Part shown: in pieces, positions 9,246 to 19,494 of the stretch | Layout: each line of letters begins with the position of its first letter | How positions within the stretch are numbered: position 1 is the first letter of the stretch | NCBI RefSeq assembly: GCF_009830285.1 | Contig: NZ_WUQX01000001.1 | Coordinates: forward strand, 2,976,501-3,040,500 | Reading direction: 5' to 3' | DNA from: Sporofaciens musculi | GTDB lineage: Bacteria > Bacillota > Clostridia > Lachnospirales > Lachnospiraceae | Length of the DNA: 64,000 nucleotides | Translations under genes and position numbers: made by a program | The notes under the pieces: model-generated | The model's database searches: none | What the model was told of the DNA's origin: nothing | What the model saw: the letters and a program-made list of their open reading frames with translations, nothing else

Positions 9246-10622
9246 ATGAAAAAAGAACAAAACTTGGCAATAGGAAGTGTACCCAAAAAGCTCATTATGT
9301 TTGCGCTTCCTTTACTGTTAGCAAACTTGCTGCAGTCCTTTTACAGTGTTGTTGATATGCTTGTTGTTGGAAATGTTGTCGGCGAAACAGGACTTGCCGC
9401 GATTAGCAATGCGTCAATGATAAGTTTTATTATCAATTCTATTTGTATCGGCGTTACTATGGGCGGTACTGTTTTAATTGCACAATATAAAGGAGCTGAT
9501 GACAAACAGGCACAAGTCGAAACTGCAGGGACATTATGTGTAATATCCTTTGTTGCTTCACTTATAGTTACAATAATAGGATTGTGTGTGTATAATCCCC
9601 TTTTTCATGTTCTGAATGTTCCTATGGCTTCCATGCAAGAAGCCTGCGAATATATGAAAATCATTTGCTACGGCACTATATTTGTATTTGGGTTTAACGC
9701 TATATGCTCTATTATGAAAGGTTTTGGAGATTCTAAAAGTCCACTTTACTTCATAACGATTGCAACGATTGTAAATATTGTTCTGGACTTGATTTTAGTA
9801 GGGCTGCTTGGCATGGGAACTGCGGGTGCAGCTTATGCTACGATATTTGCACAGGCAATTTCTCTTATGGTTTCAATTATTCACTTAAAAAGGACACACT
9901 TTATCTTTGATTTTAAGCCAAAGCACTTTATTATAAAATCGGATAAATTGTTAGTTATTCTAAAAGTTGGTTTGCCTACCGCTATTCAAATGGTAGTCGT
10001 CAATATTTCTTATCTTGTGATTACAGGTATGCTCAACAATTTTGGTGTATCAGTTGCCGCTGCATCTGGTGTTGGACTTAAAATCAATACATTTGCCGGT
10101 ATGCCTTGTTGGGCAATCGGACAGGCTGTAACTGCTATGGCAGGACAAAATATGGGTTCAAATGATATAGAGCGCGTAAAAAAGACAACAAAAATCGGAC
10201 TGCTTTTGAATGTGGTTATTACTTTTATCGTAATTGTAACCGTACAATTATTTGCGAAGCAAATCATCACATTATTTGAGCCAGAAAGTTCAGAAGTCAT
10301 TAAAGATGGAATATTGTATCTAAGGATATGTTGTGGAATTAACAGTCTGATTTATGCAATTATGTATACATTCGATTCTTTCGCTATTGGTATTGGTTCA
10401 GCAAATATCGCTATGATAAACGCTCTTTTGGACGCAGTATTTGTCCGACTTCCTGTAGGTTGGTTGTTAACTTTTGTGGTTGATATGGGATTTTCTGGCG
10501 TATATATCGGGCAAGCAATTTCTCCGATATTACCTGCAATAGTTGGTTTACTGTATTTCAAAAATAAAGCATGGGAAAAGAAAAAACTAATACCTTGTAT
10601 AGATAAGGGGGTGCAGCCATGA
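9246..10622 (+). CDS. MATE-family multidrug efflux transporter
   Basis: A 458-residue, twelve-helix inner-membrane protein of the MATE family, which exports drugs in exchange for cations. It begins with the family pattern (KLIMFALPLLLANLLQSFYSVVDMLVVG) and repeats the pattern in the second half (VGLPTAIQMVVVNISYLVI). Full length. AAAGGA precedes the ATG. The AT-rich codon use differs from the ICE backbone, marking it as cargo. The promoter-leader-terminator arrangement upstream suggests induction by an inhibitor of translation, but the substrate cannot be told from sequence. Confidence 0.9.
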   Translation: MKKEQNLAIGSVPKKLIMFALPLLLANLLQSFYSVVDMLVVGNVVGETGLAAISNASMISFIINSICIGVTMGGTVLIAQYKGADDKQAQVETAGTLCVISFVASLIVTIIGLCVYNPLFHVLNVPMASMQEACEYMKIICYGTIFVFGFNAICSIMKGFGDSKSPLYFITIATIVNIVLDLILVGLLGMGTAGAAYATIFAQAISLMVSIIHLKRTHFIFDFKPKHFIIKSDKLLVILKVGLPTAIQMVVVNISYLVITGMLNNFGVSVAAASGVGLKINTFAGMPCWAIGQAVTAMAGQNMGSNDIERVKKTTKIGLLLNVVITFIVIVTVQLFAKQIITLFEPESSEVIKDGILYLRICCGINSLIYAIMYTFDSFAIGIGSANIAMINALLDAVFVRLPVGWLLTFVVDMGFSGVYIGQAISPILPAIVGLLYFKNKAWEKKKLIPCIDKGVQP

Positions 10623-10792
10623 AACATATGGAATGGTTGCTATGCCCCATATGTCACAATAAAACCCGTATCAAAATACGCGAAGATACAGAACTTAAAA
10701 AGTTTCCTCTTTACTGTCCTAAATGCAAACAGGAAATTTTAATTAACGTAAAATTGAGCAATATATACGTTATCAAAGAGCCAGACGCTTAG
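10619..10792 (+). CDS. Cysteine-rich KTR-domain protein
   Basis: A 57-residue protein with C-x2-C pairs (LLCPICHNKTRIKI and YCPKCKQEI) matching the Cys-rich KTR family often found beside resistance genes on clostridial ICEs. Its ATG overlaps the MATE stop codon (ATGA), so it is translationally coupled to the exporter. It probably binds zinc; its role is unknown. Confidence 0.8.
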   Translation: MKHMEWLLCPICHNKTRIKIREDTELKKFPLYCPKCKQEILINVKLSNIYVIKEPDA

Positions 10793-10797
10793 ACGCA

Positions 10798-10845
10798 GAG
10801 CCGATAACATGTAGACATTGAGCTACGGTTATCGGCTCTTTTTTT
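10798..10845 (+). terminator. Terminator of the MATE-KTR operon
   Basis: GAGCCGATAAC (10798-10808) and GTTATCGGCTC (10828-10838) form an 11-bp stem followed by seven T residues. A second hairpin with a T-rich tail follows at about 10930-10965 and a third at about 11129-11163, so the cargo is well insulated from the sigma-like gene. Confidence 0.85.
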
Positions 10846-11000
10846 AATAATAAAATCAAACTGCCGCACGACGGCAAAAGAAAAAAACCGTCGTAACGCA
10901 GATATTTTGTCACGCCTTTTTTAAGAAACGGCGGTTTTGAGAAATCAGAACCGCCTTTTCTTTTTTGAACAGGAGCTGGCGGTATCAAGGAGGTATCGCC

Positions 11001-11108
11001 ATGCCCTTTACTATTTTCTATTCGCCGTTTAACGGTAACTTATCAAAAAAAGCCCGTCCACCGCCGGGAATCTCTCTACCCTTGAATATGAACTGTCTAA
11101 TCACCTGA
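11001..11108 (+). CDS. Short open frame of unknown function (35 codons)
   Basis: MPFTIFYSPFNGNLSKK..., preceded by AAGGAGG eight bases upstream of the ATG. I do not recognise it. It lies in the spacer between the cargo terminators and the sigma-like gene and could be a leader peptide. Evidence is limited to the good ribosome site. Confidence 0.35.
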   Translation: MPFTIFYSPFNGNLSKKARPPPGISLPLNMNCLIT

Positions 11109-11283
11109 ATACTGTTTACAATACCTATACGCCTATCCGATTTTTTCGGACAGGCGTATTTTGCTGCTCAAAAAATTTTTTGAAGAAATTTCAAAAAATC
11201 TTCGGCGTTTTTCAAAAACGCCGTATTGCCCCGCGAAAAGGGGGAAGCACCACCAACTTTCCAACGAGAAAGGAGGTGAGAAT

Positions 11284-11724
11284 GTGGAACCTAATAGCAG
11301 GGAGTTTTACAAACAGTGTGCTTTTCAGAAGTTTTGTAATACGGTGCTGCACAATGAAGCGTGTGACGCTCACAGGGAGCTACACAGGCATAAGGCAAGG
11401 GAAGTCACCTTTTCCGATTTGCCCTTAGACGAAGCGCGGCAGCTTCATACCTTTGATGAATATTTCAAACGGGAAACCGCCGAAACCGTCTTTGAGAAAG
11501 CCGGGAAGAAAATCACGCCGAAGCTGCTTCTTGAAGCAATCCGTACTTTGCCGGAAGAAAAGCGCAAAGCCGTACTCCTGTACTATTTCGAGGGAATGAA
11601 CGACACCGAGATTGCGGAGCTGTTCAATACGTCGAGAAGCACGATACAGTACAGGCGGACAAGCTCTTTTGAGCTGCTAAGAAAATATCTGGAGGAAAAT
11701 GCTGATGAATGGGACGAATGGTAA
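11284..11724 (+). CDS. Sigma-70 region 4-like regulator of element A (Tn916 Orf7 type)
   Basis: A 146-residue protein starting VEPNSREFYKQC. The GTG at 11284 is preferred because AAAGGAGGTGAG is just upstream. The C-terminal region has a sigma region 4-like helix-turn-helix (LPEEKRKAVLLYYFEGMNDT then EIAELFNTSRSTIQYRR). The same gene order (sigma-like, HTH_16, RNA-like spacer, TnpW, recombinase) recurs in element B at 15935 to 14434. It likely activates excision and transfer genes, by analogy to Tn916. Confidence 0.8.
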   Translation: MEPNSREFYKQCAFQKFCNTVLHNEACDAHRELHRHKAREVTFSDLPLDEARQLHTFDEYFKRETAETVFEKAGKKITPKLLLEAIRTLPEEKRKAVLLYYFEGMNDTEIAELFNTSRSTIQYRRTSSFELLRKYLEENADEWDEW

Positions 11725-11965
11725 CGAACCCGGCTACCCGGAAAATGCCCTTGTTCCCTATCCTGTCATTGTGGCAGCGACAAAGGGCGACCCGGACGCT
11801 ATGAAGATTGTCTTGCAGCATTTCAGCGGCTACATAGCCCGCCTCTCCATGCGGAAGCTGTACGACGAGCGCGGGAACGTCTATTTCGGCGTAGACCACG
11901 ACATTCGGGAACGGCTGCAAGCAAAACTGATGATGGCTGTCCTCACCTTTAGGACAGAGGAATAA
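11699..11965 (+). CDS. HTH_16 domain protein (Tn916 Orf8 type)
   Basis: An 88-residue protein overlapping the sigma-like gene by 26 bases, with GGAGG before the ATG. Core features (KGDPDAMKIVLQHFSGYIARLS, DERGNVYFGVDHDIRERLQ) match the helix_turn_helix_16 family and its counterpart at 15264. Probably acts with the sigma-like protein. Confidence 0.8.
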   Translation: MLMNGTNGNEPGYPENALVPYPVIVAATKGDPDAMKIVLQHFSGYIARLSMRKLYDERGNVYFGVDHDIRERLQAKLMMAVLTFRTEE

Positions 11966-12174
11966 ACCGCAGCGGCGGGACGCTTTCATTCTCACCCCCT
12001 TTTCCGTTCCGCTGCTGACGCGGGCAGCACAGCCATTTTGAACCTTGAAAAAGAAAGCGGCGCAAGATAACGGCGGCGCAGCATAGGGCAAATCGGATAT
12101 GTTCCTTTTGCGCCGAGCCATACAGCGGGTGCGCCATGACGCTATCCGGGAGGGATTACCCCGCCCGGACAGCC

Positions 12175-12366
12175 GAGCGACCAACACCGCGCCGGAAAGC
12201 AAGTGTAGCGGCTTGCGGGCGACGACAGCGCAGAATATACAATGATACTTCCTTACAGCCACAGTCCGAGCGTTAAGAGCGTCGCAGGCAATGGGTAGGG
12301 CGGCATGAGAACCATGCCGGGGTGAAATTCCCATGAGGTTATGCTAATAACCGTCCGATTAAAGCC
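12175..12366 (+). ncRNA. Candidate structured RNA of element A
   Basis: The 475-base gene-free stretch between HTH_16 and TnpW has strong foldback potential: TCCGGGAGGG (12145) with CCCCGCCCGGA (12159), GGCATG/CATGCC (12302-12318), GGGG/TCCC (12319-12332) and GGTTAT/ATAACC (12337-12352), followed by AAAGCC. Three consecutive hairpins in the same order, with the same GAGCGACC and CAGAATA..ATGATAC motifs, occur in element B on the minus strand (14939-15085). Shared shape with different stem bases argues for RNA structure. Transcript ends are unknown. Confidence 0.45.
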
Positions 12367-12440
12367 TTTGTTTTATTGAATAGTGGACTTGCTGCTATTC
12401 ATAGACTGTATTATATTTGCGAAAGAAAGGGGGATTTTCT

Positions 12441-12608
12441 TTGACGCAAAACCAAACGCCCGTTACCACAACGGAGCATAAAATAGGGAAAGTTACTTAC
12501 CTTGTATGTTCGTCCGCAAGTGAACACGCGACGGACACACTGGATAAAAAGATAAAGAAGCTCATACGCAAAGACATGGAGCTGAACCCCGCAAACGCCC
12601 GGAAATAG
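12441..12608 (+). CDS. TnpW-family transposon-encoded protein
   Basis: A 55-residue protein (LTQNQTPVTTTEHKIGKV) that ends with a helical LDKKIKKLIRKD region, as in TnpW of clostridial transposons. A TTG start at 12441 is chosen because AAAGGGGG lies a few bases upstream; another TTG lies at 12417. It precedes the recombinase, as in related elements. Function unproven. Confidence 0.7.
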   Translation: MTQNQTPVTTTEHKIGKVTYLVCSSASEHATDTLDKKIKKLIRKDMELNPANARK

Positions 12609-12631
12609 GGCGTTTCTTCACATTTTATACA

Positions 12632-12659
12632 TGACACAGGCAGCGGTATGTGGTATAAT
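12632..12659 (+). promoter_or_regulatory. Likely promoter of the element A recombinase
   Basis: TATAAT at 12654-12659 with a TGACAC-like -35 region at 12632-12637 (16-base spacing), 50 bases upstream of the recombinase ATG. Confidence 0.5.
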
Positions 12660-12663
12660 ATAA

Positions 12664-14385
<1,722 letters not shown>

Positions 14386-14398
14386 CATACATCAAAAA

Positions 14399-14445
14399 GA
14401 GGTAAGATAACACCCTCTGCAAAAAAGGTATCGTTATCTTACCTC
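14399..14445. terminator. Inverted repeat at the right end of element A
   Basis: GAGGTAAGATAAC (14399-14411) and GTTATCTTACCTC (14433-14445) are perfect inverted copies just after the recombinase stop. It can act as a terminator and also marks the end of element A: immediately after it the truncated element B recombinase begins. Confidence 0.6.
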
Positions 14446-14640
14446 AACAAAATTCGTTCCCGTAAAACCGTCATCAATATAAACATCATATAGGATAAAG
14501 TCATCATGCTTGTTCACATATTCTGTTAAAAGTTTTCTCTGATTTCCTACACTATCGCTTTCTTCCTTATCTCCGTCCTCTCGTGATAATCTGATATAAA
14601 TAGCCACGTTAAATAAGTTTGAACCTTTTTGATAAATCAT
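14434..14640 (-). pseudogene. Truncated serine recombinase of element B
   Basis: Only the first about 65 residues of a serine recombinase remain: AIYIRLSREDGD with the catalytic serine, and YIDDGFTGTNF. After TNF the family normally continues DRPGF; here the frame runs into VEVR and a stop made of the terminal repeat of element A. The gene is therefore cut by the insertion (or joining) of element A. It is the TndX-like recombinase expected at this end of a Tn5397-type ICE. Confidence 0.85.
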
Positions 14641-14719
14641 TTTTCCACCTATTCAACTGCCGTACCTATGATAATATTATACCATAAAGTACGGCTTCTT
14701 TCCATTGTTTTCAAGGGTT

Positions 14720-14842
14720 TTATCCTCTTGATAGTCCTTTTTTTACATGAGATTTCACGATACGGACAAGCAATTCCTCTACGGAAAATTTACCTAAAAA
14801 TTCCCGTTCTACGATATATTGTGCAGGTTCTTTTTTAGCCAA
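14720..14842 (-). CDS. Small TnpW-like protein before the element B recombinase
   Basis: A 40-residue frame (AKKEPAQYIVEREFLGKFSV, EELLVRIVKSHVKKG) starting at a TTG with an AAGGGGG ribosome site. Its position just before the recombinase mirrors TnpW in element A. It resembles short transposon-encoded helical proteins. Confidence 0.55.
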   Translation of the reverse strand: MAKKEPAQYIVEREFLGKFSVEELLVRIVKSHVKKGLSRG

Positions 14843-14938
14843 GTTATCAGCCCCCTTAGTCAGCTATCTATTCTCAACATACGCACATAGGCTTATCCAA
14901 TATGCGTATTTTTCACAATGTTACAGAAGCAGACAGAC

Positions 14939-15085
14939 GGCTTTGGAAAGCTCCATTAGTATCTCAACTATTCCCATTCTTGTGGGCAGAACCGCACCAT
15001 GCGGACGTATCATTATTCTGTGAGGATAGGTCGTGGCAAAACGACTTTTCCAACAGTCGCTCTCGGATCACTGCGTGGGTCGCTC
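14939..15085 (-). ncRNA. Candidate structured RNA of element B
   Basis: On the minus strand, in the 420-base gap between Orf8 and the small TnpW-like gene, the order is GAGCGACC (15085-15078), CAGAATAATGATAC (15020 down), then hairpins CCGCA/TGCGG (15004-14992), CCCA/TGGG (14986-14973) and TAGT/ACTA (14970-14957), then AAAGCC (14944-14939). This is the same order as at 12175-12366, with stems made of different base pairs. Confidence 0.45.
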
Positions 15086-15263
15086 GCTTTCTTTTGAAAA
15101 GGTCGTGGCGTACAGTCCCCGTGGCTCGCTATCTCACAAACGTATCTGTCTGCTTTATTCAGTTGTCAAAGAGCTGTGGCGAAAGCGTGTTACTTTCATG
15201 TAAAAGCAGGTGCAGAGCAGGAAAGAGGGGATTGAACAAATCATGCTCTGCGGTTACTGCTTG

Positions 15264-15512
15264 TTATTCTTCTTCGATTTCTAAGGCAATATCAAACCCT
15301 AAAATCATTTTAATAAGTGCTTCTCTGATAAGTCCCTTTAACTCCATATCTACAACAATATAGACATTGCCGTATTCATCATAGAGTGGACGCAGACAGC
15401 ACTTTGATATGTACGGGTCATAAAATGCCAGTATTTTTTCAATCGCTTTTTCGTCCCCGTCCATTGCCTGCGAAAGCAAGTAGTAGGACGGCTTCTTCAT
15501 TGTGTGTTTCAT
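15264..15512 (-). CDS. orf8: HTH_16 domain protein (Tn916 Orf8 homologue)
   Basis: 82 residues: a helical N-terminal region (SQAMDGDEKAIEKILAFYDP) and the DEYGNVYIVVDMELKGLIREAL motif typical of Tn916 Orf8. It lies six bases after the Orf7 homologue, on the same strand. Probably part of the regulatory output of the ICE. Confidence 0.85.
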   Translation of the reverse strand: MKHTMKKPSYYLLSQAMDGDEKAIEKILAFYDPYISKCCLRPLYDEYGNVYIVVDMELKGLIREALIKMILGFDIALEIEEE

Positions 15513-15518
15513 TTGCTA

Positions 15519-15935
15519 TCATTTCTCCTTTAGTATTTTTTTCATAAGCTCTAGTGAATTGTGTCGGTTTTGAAAAACACCACTTCTTGAAATATTTTGT
15601 CTTTTTGCAATCTCGGTATCGCTCATTTCCAAGAAATAATACATCAGCAAATTTTCTCGATTACGCTCAGACAAATGTTTCAAAGCTTCTGCCAGTTCAT
15701 CATCACAAATACGAATATCACTACCACATACATTGAAAATCGTATAGTCCGTATCGTAGTCGTCCCAGACAGCCAGATTTTCTACAACGATTTCTGGAAG
15801 TTCACAAAAAAGCGTTTCTTCCTTTTGTCGTCGTTTTAATTTCTTCTGATAGTCCTTAACAACATGTCGGACAACTTTCTTCAAACAACTTTCAAAACGG
15901 CATTGAACTGTTTTCTGGAAGTCAGACGGTTTCAT
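15519..15935 (-). CDS. orf7: Sigma-70 region 4-like regulator (Tn916 Orf7 homologue)
   Basis: 138 residues from an ATG at 15935 with GGGGTGAG upstream. A C-terminal helix-turn-helix (LSERNRENLLMYYFLEMSDT, EIAKRQNISRSGVFQNRH) matches sigma region 4. Length agrees with Tn916 Orf7, which together with Orf8 raises expression of the recombination and transfer genes. Confidence 0.85.
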   Translation of the reverse strand: MKPSDFQKTVQCRFESCLKKVVRHVVKDYQKKLKRRQKEETLFCELPEIVVENLAVWDDYDTDYTIFNVCGSDIRICDDELAEALKHLSERNRENLLMYYFLEMSDTEIAKRQNISRSGVFQNRHNSLELMKKILKEK

Positions 15936-16062
15936 CAATCTCACCCCCTTTCCGTTACGACGTGAAAAGTGGTTATCCCTCTTTCCGCACCATATAGGGA
16001 ACGGCAGGTGTGATTTGCTAAGTTGAAACCGAAAAAAGTCGAAAAAACTTTTTAACAAAGCA

Positions 16063-16104
16063 AAAACAGCCCGATAATGTGTAATTACACAAACGGACTG
16101 TTTT
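16063..16104. terminator. Hairpin upstream of the Orf7 gene
   Basis: AAAACAG (16063-16069) with CTGTTTT (16098-16104), enclosing the palindrome TGTGTAATTACACA (16079-16092). It may be a terminator or an operator. The rest of the 525-base gap 15936-16460 holds a TATAAT at 16145-16150 and further short foldbacks (such as GGTATAGC with GCTATACC near 16219-16249), but no gene that I can support. Confidence 0.4.
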
Positions 16105-16460
16105 ATAAATTCTATTGATATGAAATTTTAACTCATATAAAGGGTATAATGATTGTGATAGTGGACGGAAATATTTATCCAGTTGAGAACGGCAGAACGT
16201 TCTTCCGTATGCAATCATGGTATAGCCCCCTTTAACCAGAGCTATACCTTATTTACCCCTAAGAAAAAAAGGACAGTTCTGATTATATCCAAAACCGTCC
16301 CGTTATTTTTCAAGACGCACAAAAGTATATTATCTAGGAACGGTTTTTTTTATTTACCGCACACGATAACAGCTTTTGAATTATTACTGCATACTATATG
16401 CAATTTTAACACATTCTAAATATACAGCATGAAGTATAAACTCATGCTAGGTGATTTAAA

Positions 16461-16820
16461 ATGAGAAAAGCAAAAGAAACACAAACTTTTGATTTCAGAC
16501 CTTTAGGACTGGCAATCAGAGAAGCCCGTGAGAGAGCAGGGCTTTCTCGTAATGATTTAGGCGATAAAGTGTTCTATGGAGAACGCCATATCGCAGATAT
16601 TGAAAATGTTGGTTCACACCCTAGTTTTCAATTATTCCATGATTTAGTTACCATGTTCAATATATCGATTGATGAATATTTCTATCCAGCAGAGAACGTC
16701 GTAAAAAGCACAGCTCGCCGCCAGATAGAAACCTCTCTTGATTTATTGAATGATAACGAATTAAAAATCATTCAAGGTACGATTGACGGTATCTTGAACA
16801 GCAGGGAGAGCAAGAAGTAA
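16461..16820 (+). CDS. XRE-family regulator (Tn916 Orf9 type)
   Basis: A 119-residue helix-turn-helix repressor-like protein (HTH about residues 15-70; AGLSRNDLGDKVFYGERHIA). It is the only plus-strand gene among the conjugation genes, as orf9 is in Tn916, where it faces orf7. It is closely similar in layout to the regulator at 8437. Followed by a terminator (CAAGAAG 16811-16817 with CTTCTTG 16825-16831, then T-rich). Confidence 0.85.
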   Translation: MRKAKETQTFDFRPLGLAIREARERAGLSRNDLGDKVFYGERHIADIENVGSHPSFQLFHDLVTMFNISIDEYFYPAENVVKSTARRQIETSLDLLNDNELKIIQGTIDGILNSRESKK

Positions 16821-16899
16821 TCAGCTTCTTGTTTTCCCTTTTTGCTATTCTGCATTATCTATTTGCTGATCTGCTCCGCAAGTAGCAAATAGTCTTAAA

Positions 16900-17124
16900 T
16901 CAAACTTTTGTCTTTTTCGTAATCTTGTAAATATATTCTTCTGGTGTAGGACGTTTATTACCAAAATACTTTTTGAAATTTGCCTGCACCTCTGGGTCTG
17001 GACTGTTCATAGCTTCATCAATCGTCGCTTCAATATTTGTCCGAATATCAGCCAACGACACACCGCCAGCTTTTGCACCTGCTTTCAATGCTTTTTTTAT
17101 ATCTCGTTTTCTTAGCCCTATCAT
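16900..17124 (-). CDS. Small helical protein resembling the Spo0A C-terminal-like family
   Basis: 74 residues: [20 protein letters not shown], then acidic [11 protein letters not shown] and [11 protein letters not shown]. The pattern is like short proteins annotated as Spo0A C-terminal-domain-like. It is the last gene of the exporter block on the minus strand and so may be co-transcribed with it. Function unknown. Confidence 0.45.
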   Translation of the reverse strand: MIGLRKRDIKKALKAGAKAGGVSLADIRTNIEATIDEAMNSPDPEVQANFKKYFGNKRPTPEEYIYKITKKTKV

Positions 17125-17151
17125 ATTTCAAATAACCTTTCGTATGAATTT

Positions 17152-17805
17152 TCACATTAAATTCTTTTTTGATGTATCTATGATTTGTAAAGTACCTCGT
17201 TTTAATTGAAAAACTACATCAGCACGTTTCGCAACTTCACTAGAATGTGTAACAATAATCGCACATTTATTCAAATGATGTACACTTTCTTCTAAAATTC
17301 TCATAATCGACATTGCCGTATCTTCATCAAGATTTCCCGTAGGTTCGTCTGCCAAAATAATAGGTGCTTCGCTGGCTAATGCTCTTGCAATCGCTACACG
17401 TTGCTGTTGTCCGCCAGAAAGCTGTAACACATTTCGTTTCATTTCTTCTTTTGTCAATCCCATTTTTTCTAAAATCGGTTCGGGTGGCAATTTACTTGTC
17501 AACTTCACATTTTCCAATGGTGTCATATAATCAATCAGATTATATGCTTGAAAGATAAAAGAAACGTGATTACGACGATGATTTTCCAATCCCTTTTCAG
17601 CAATATCTTTTCCATTAAATAAAATCTTACCTTTTGAAGCACTATCCAGTCCACCAAGTAAAGAAAGTAATGTCGTTTTCCCACAACCAGATGTTCCCAA
17701 AATGACATATATCTTTCCTAGTTCCATTTGAGCATTGATACCATTTAGTACATTTTTCTTGTTATCATAAGAATATTTTAAATCTTGTATTTCCAAAACA
17801 CCCAT
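17152..17805 (-). CDS. ABC transporter ATP-binding protein
   Basis: 217 residues with Walker A GTSGCGKTT (about residue 33), signature LSGGQQQRVAIARAL, and Walker B IILADEPTGNLDEDTA. This is the MacB/LolD/BceA-like subfamily that pairs with FtsX-type permeases such as the one encoded upstream. Together with the lipoprotein and two-component system it probably forms an export or resistance system for peptides; that role is inferred. Confidence 0.92.
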   Translation of the reverse strand: MGVLEIQDLKYSYDNKKNVLNGINAQMELGKIYVILGTSGCGKTTLLSLLGGLDSASKGKILFNGKDIAEKGLENHRRNHVSFIFQAYNLIDYMTPLENVKLTSKLPPEPILEKMGLTKEEMKRNVLQLSGGQQQRVAIARALASEAPIILADEPTGNLDEDTAMSIMRILEESVHHLNKCAIIVTHSSEVAKRADVVFQLKRGTLQIIDTSKKNLM

Positions 17806-17817
17806 ATTGTCTCCTTT

Positions 17818-17994
17818 CTACTTTGTCGGTGTAAATTCAAATATAAAGTCATTCGTATTTGCATTATCTTTTAATTCCCAATCATATTCATTTATATTTT
17901 CCATATTATTTGTTGTGTCCTCAGTTTCTAAAGTACAGCCACAAAACATTACAGAACAAACGCATATCAATAGAACTATTCCTATTTTCTTCAT
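17818..17994 (-). CDS. Small lipoprotein of the exporter operon
   Basis: 58 residues: signal peptide MKKIGIVLLICVCSVMF followed by the lipobox-like FCGC, then an acidic, Asn-rich body (TEDTTNNMENINEYDWELKD). It sits between permease and ATPase genes with close spacing. It would be anchored outside the membrane, perhaps as an immunity or substrate-capture partner of the transporter (inference). Confidence 0.65.
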   Translation of the reverse strand: MKKIGIVLLICVCSVMFCGCTLETEDTTNNMENINEYDWELKDNANTNDFIFEFTPTK

Positions 17995-18010
17995 CACAAA
18001 CTACCTTTCA

Positions 18011-19378
18011 TTAACTCATTTTTGTCAATATTTCACGGGGCTTTAATCGCATGATTGAAATTGAAGATATCCCTGCTGAAATGACAACAATTCCAATTCC
18101 CAAAATAAATAACATAACCATTTCTTCTGATTGAACTTGAATATCTAAATCTGGCATAGTTATATTTGTATTCGCTACATCATCACTTGTACCGTTTCTA
18201 TTATCGTCAACCAATCCCTCGGTATCTTCTGATATTTCAATTTGCTCTGGTGCATTTTGTAAATAACTTCCTACTTGATCTGCAACAACAGTAGCAGGGA
18301 AGTAGGAAAGGAAAAACGCAATGACTGCAATAAGAAGTACCTCTGTAATATATTGACTGATAATTGATGTTTTCCTTATTCCGACAGAAAGCAAAATTCC
18401 CGTTTCGTGAATACGAGTTCTTGACCACATTGTTAAAATAAGAGAAAGAATAATAACACTTGCAATGAAAATAATAACTAAAAATGTGGATACAAGATTA
18501 GAAATTTGTTGTAATGAGCTTGTTGCATTATCATAGTTTTCATTATTTTCTATAATAGAAAAGCCTTTCCAATCAACCGTCTTTATGTCTTTTATGGTAG
18601 AAATAATTTTCTGCATACTTTGAGGGTCAGAAATAGAAACTGTCATTTCATTAAAACCTTGAATAGCTGGACTGTTTTCTAAAGCAATGAGTGTAGCTAA
18701 ATCAGCAATCATTAAATTCTGAATTTTGTCATAAGAAGTAACTTGTTCATTGATACTTTCCGTTTCATTTTGCTGAAACAAACCGACAATTTCTAGGTCA
18801 ATTCCTTTATCTGTTTTAAGAATATCGCCCACTTGTATTTGATTTTTTACAGCTAAATCTTTGCTTAATATCACTTTGCCTTTATCTTGTGGGGTAATAT
18901 GCCTGCCCTCAACTAAATTTATCTGTTTAGAAGTAAAATGTTTATTTTCTTCGCTTTTCCAAACACCTAAAATCTTAGTCGTATTCCTAAATTCTTCTTC
19001 TATCGGTATGTTTCCCTTAAAGAAATCAATCGTAGAAAATGCTGTAAGTGTTTCTGTTATTGCACTACAATACTGTACGCCTTTTATTTTACTTATTTCT
19101 TCAATCAAGTCTGGAGTAATTTGCTGGGTAGAATACATAATTGTACTACCATCTACCGCTTCTACATTCAAATAAGGGTTAGCTTCCGAATAATCATATC
19201 CGATTGTAAATTCTCCCCCTAAACTTTTGCGTAAATTATCTTGTGCTAATGACGAAGCCTTATCAATAGCCAACGCACTTAAAACAAATACTGCAATAAG
19301 AAAAAGAATACAAAATAGCAAAAAACTTTTTCCTTTTTTTCTGGTGGTATATAGCCAGCCACGCTTTATACAATTCAT
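18011..19378 (-). CDS. FtsX/MacB-type ABC transporter permease
   Basis: 455 residues from an ATG at 19378 with GGAGG upstream (an in-frame upstream ATG is less likely). One N-terminal helix (residues about 15-40), a large extracytoplasmic domain (about 45-290), then three C-terminal helices with the FtsX pattern (LTMWSRTRIHETGILLSVGI). The acidic insertion before the last helix is unusual. Partner of the ATPase at 17152. Confidence 0.88.
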   Translation of the reverse strand: MNCIKRGWLYTTRKKGKSFLLFCILFLIAVFVLSALAIDKASSLAQDNLRKSLGGEFTIGYDYSEANPYLNVEAVDGSTIMYSTQQITPDLIEEISKIKGVQYCSAITETLTAFSTIDFFKGNIPIEEEFRNTTKILGVWKSEENKHFTSKQINLVEGRHITPQDKGKVILSKDLAVKNQIQVGDILKTDKGIDLEIVGLFQQNETESINEQVTSYDKIQNLMIADLATLIALENSPAIQGFNEMTVSISDPQSMQKIISTIKDIKTVDWKGFSIIENNENYDNATSSLQQISNLVSTFLVIIFIASVIILSLILTMWSRTRIHETGILLSVGIRKTSIISQYITEVLLIAVIAFFLSYFPATVVADQVGSYLQNAPEQIEISEDTEGLVDDNRNGTSDDVANTNITMPDLDIQVQSEEMVMLFILGIGIVVISAGISSISIMRLKPREILTKMS

Positions 19379-19464
19379 AAAAATGCCTCCTAATTTCATA
19401 ATATCTGTTGCAACAACTATAAAATAACATCTCAATATGGAAGCAATATGAAATTTCAGATAAA

Positions 19465-19494
19465 ATCAAAAAAACCTCCCACAATGAGAGGTTT
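19465..19494 (-). terminator. Terminator after the sensor kinase
   Basis: On the minus strand AAACCTC and GAGGTTT (19494-19472) form a stem followed by seven T residues. It separates the regulator-kinase transcript from the permease operon. Confidence 0.75.

Noticed and set aside
12295..12358. tRNA-like cloverleaf formed by GGGCGG/CCGTCC and three hairpins
   Set aside because: No CCA-proximal acceptor of correct length, no T-loop (GTTCGA) or D-loop consensus; not a tRNA.
12131..12366. Group II intron, suggested by GTGCGCC near the start of the structured spacer
   Set aside because: No domain V (AGC...GTT catalytic stem) and no intron-encoded reverse transcriptase are present; the same structure recurs in element B as a short element.
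14902..15363. Plus-strand frame of 153 codons over the element B spacer
   Set aside because: It covers the RNA candidate and part of orf8 on the opposite strand, and has no recognisable protein features.
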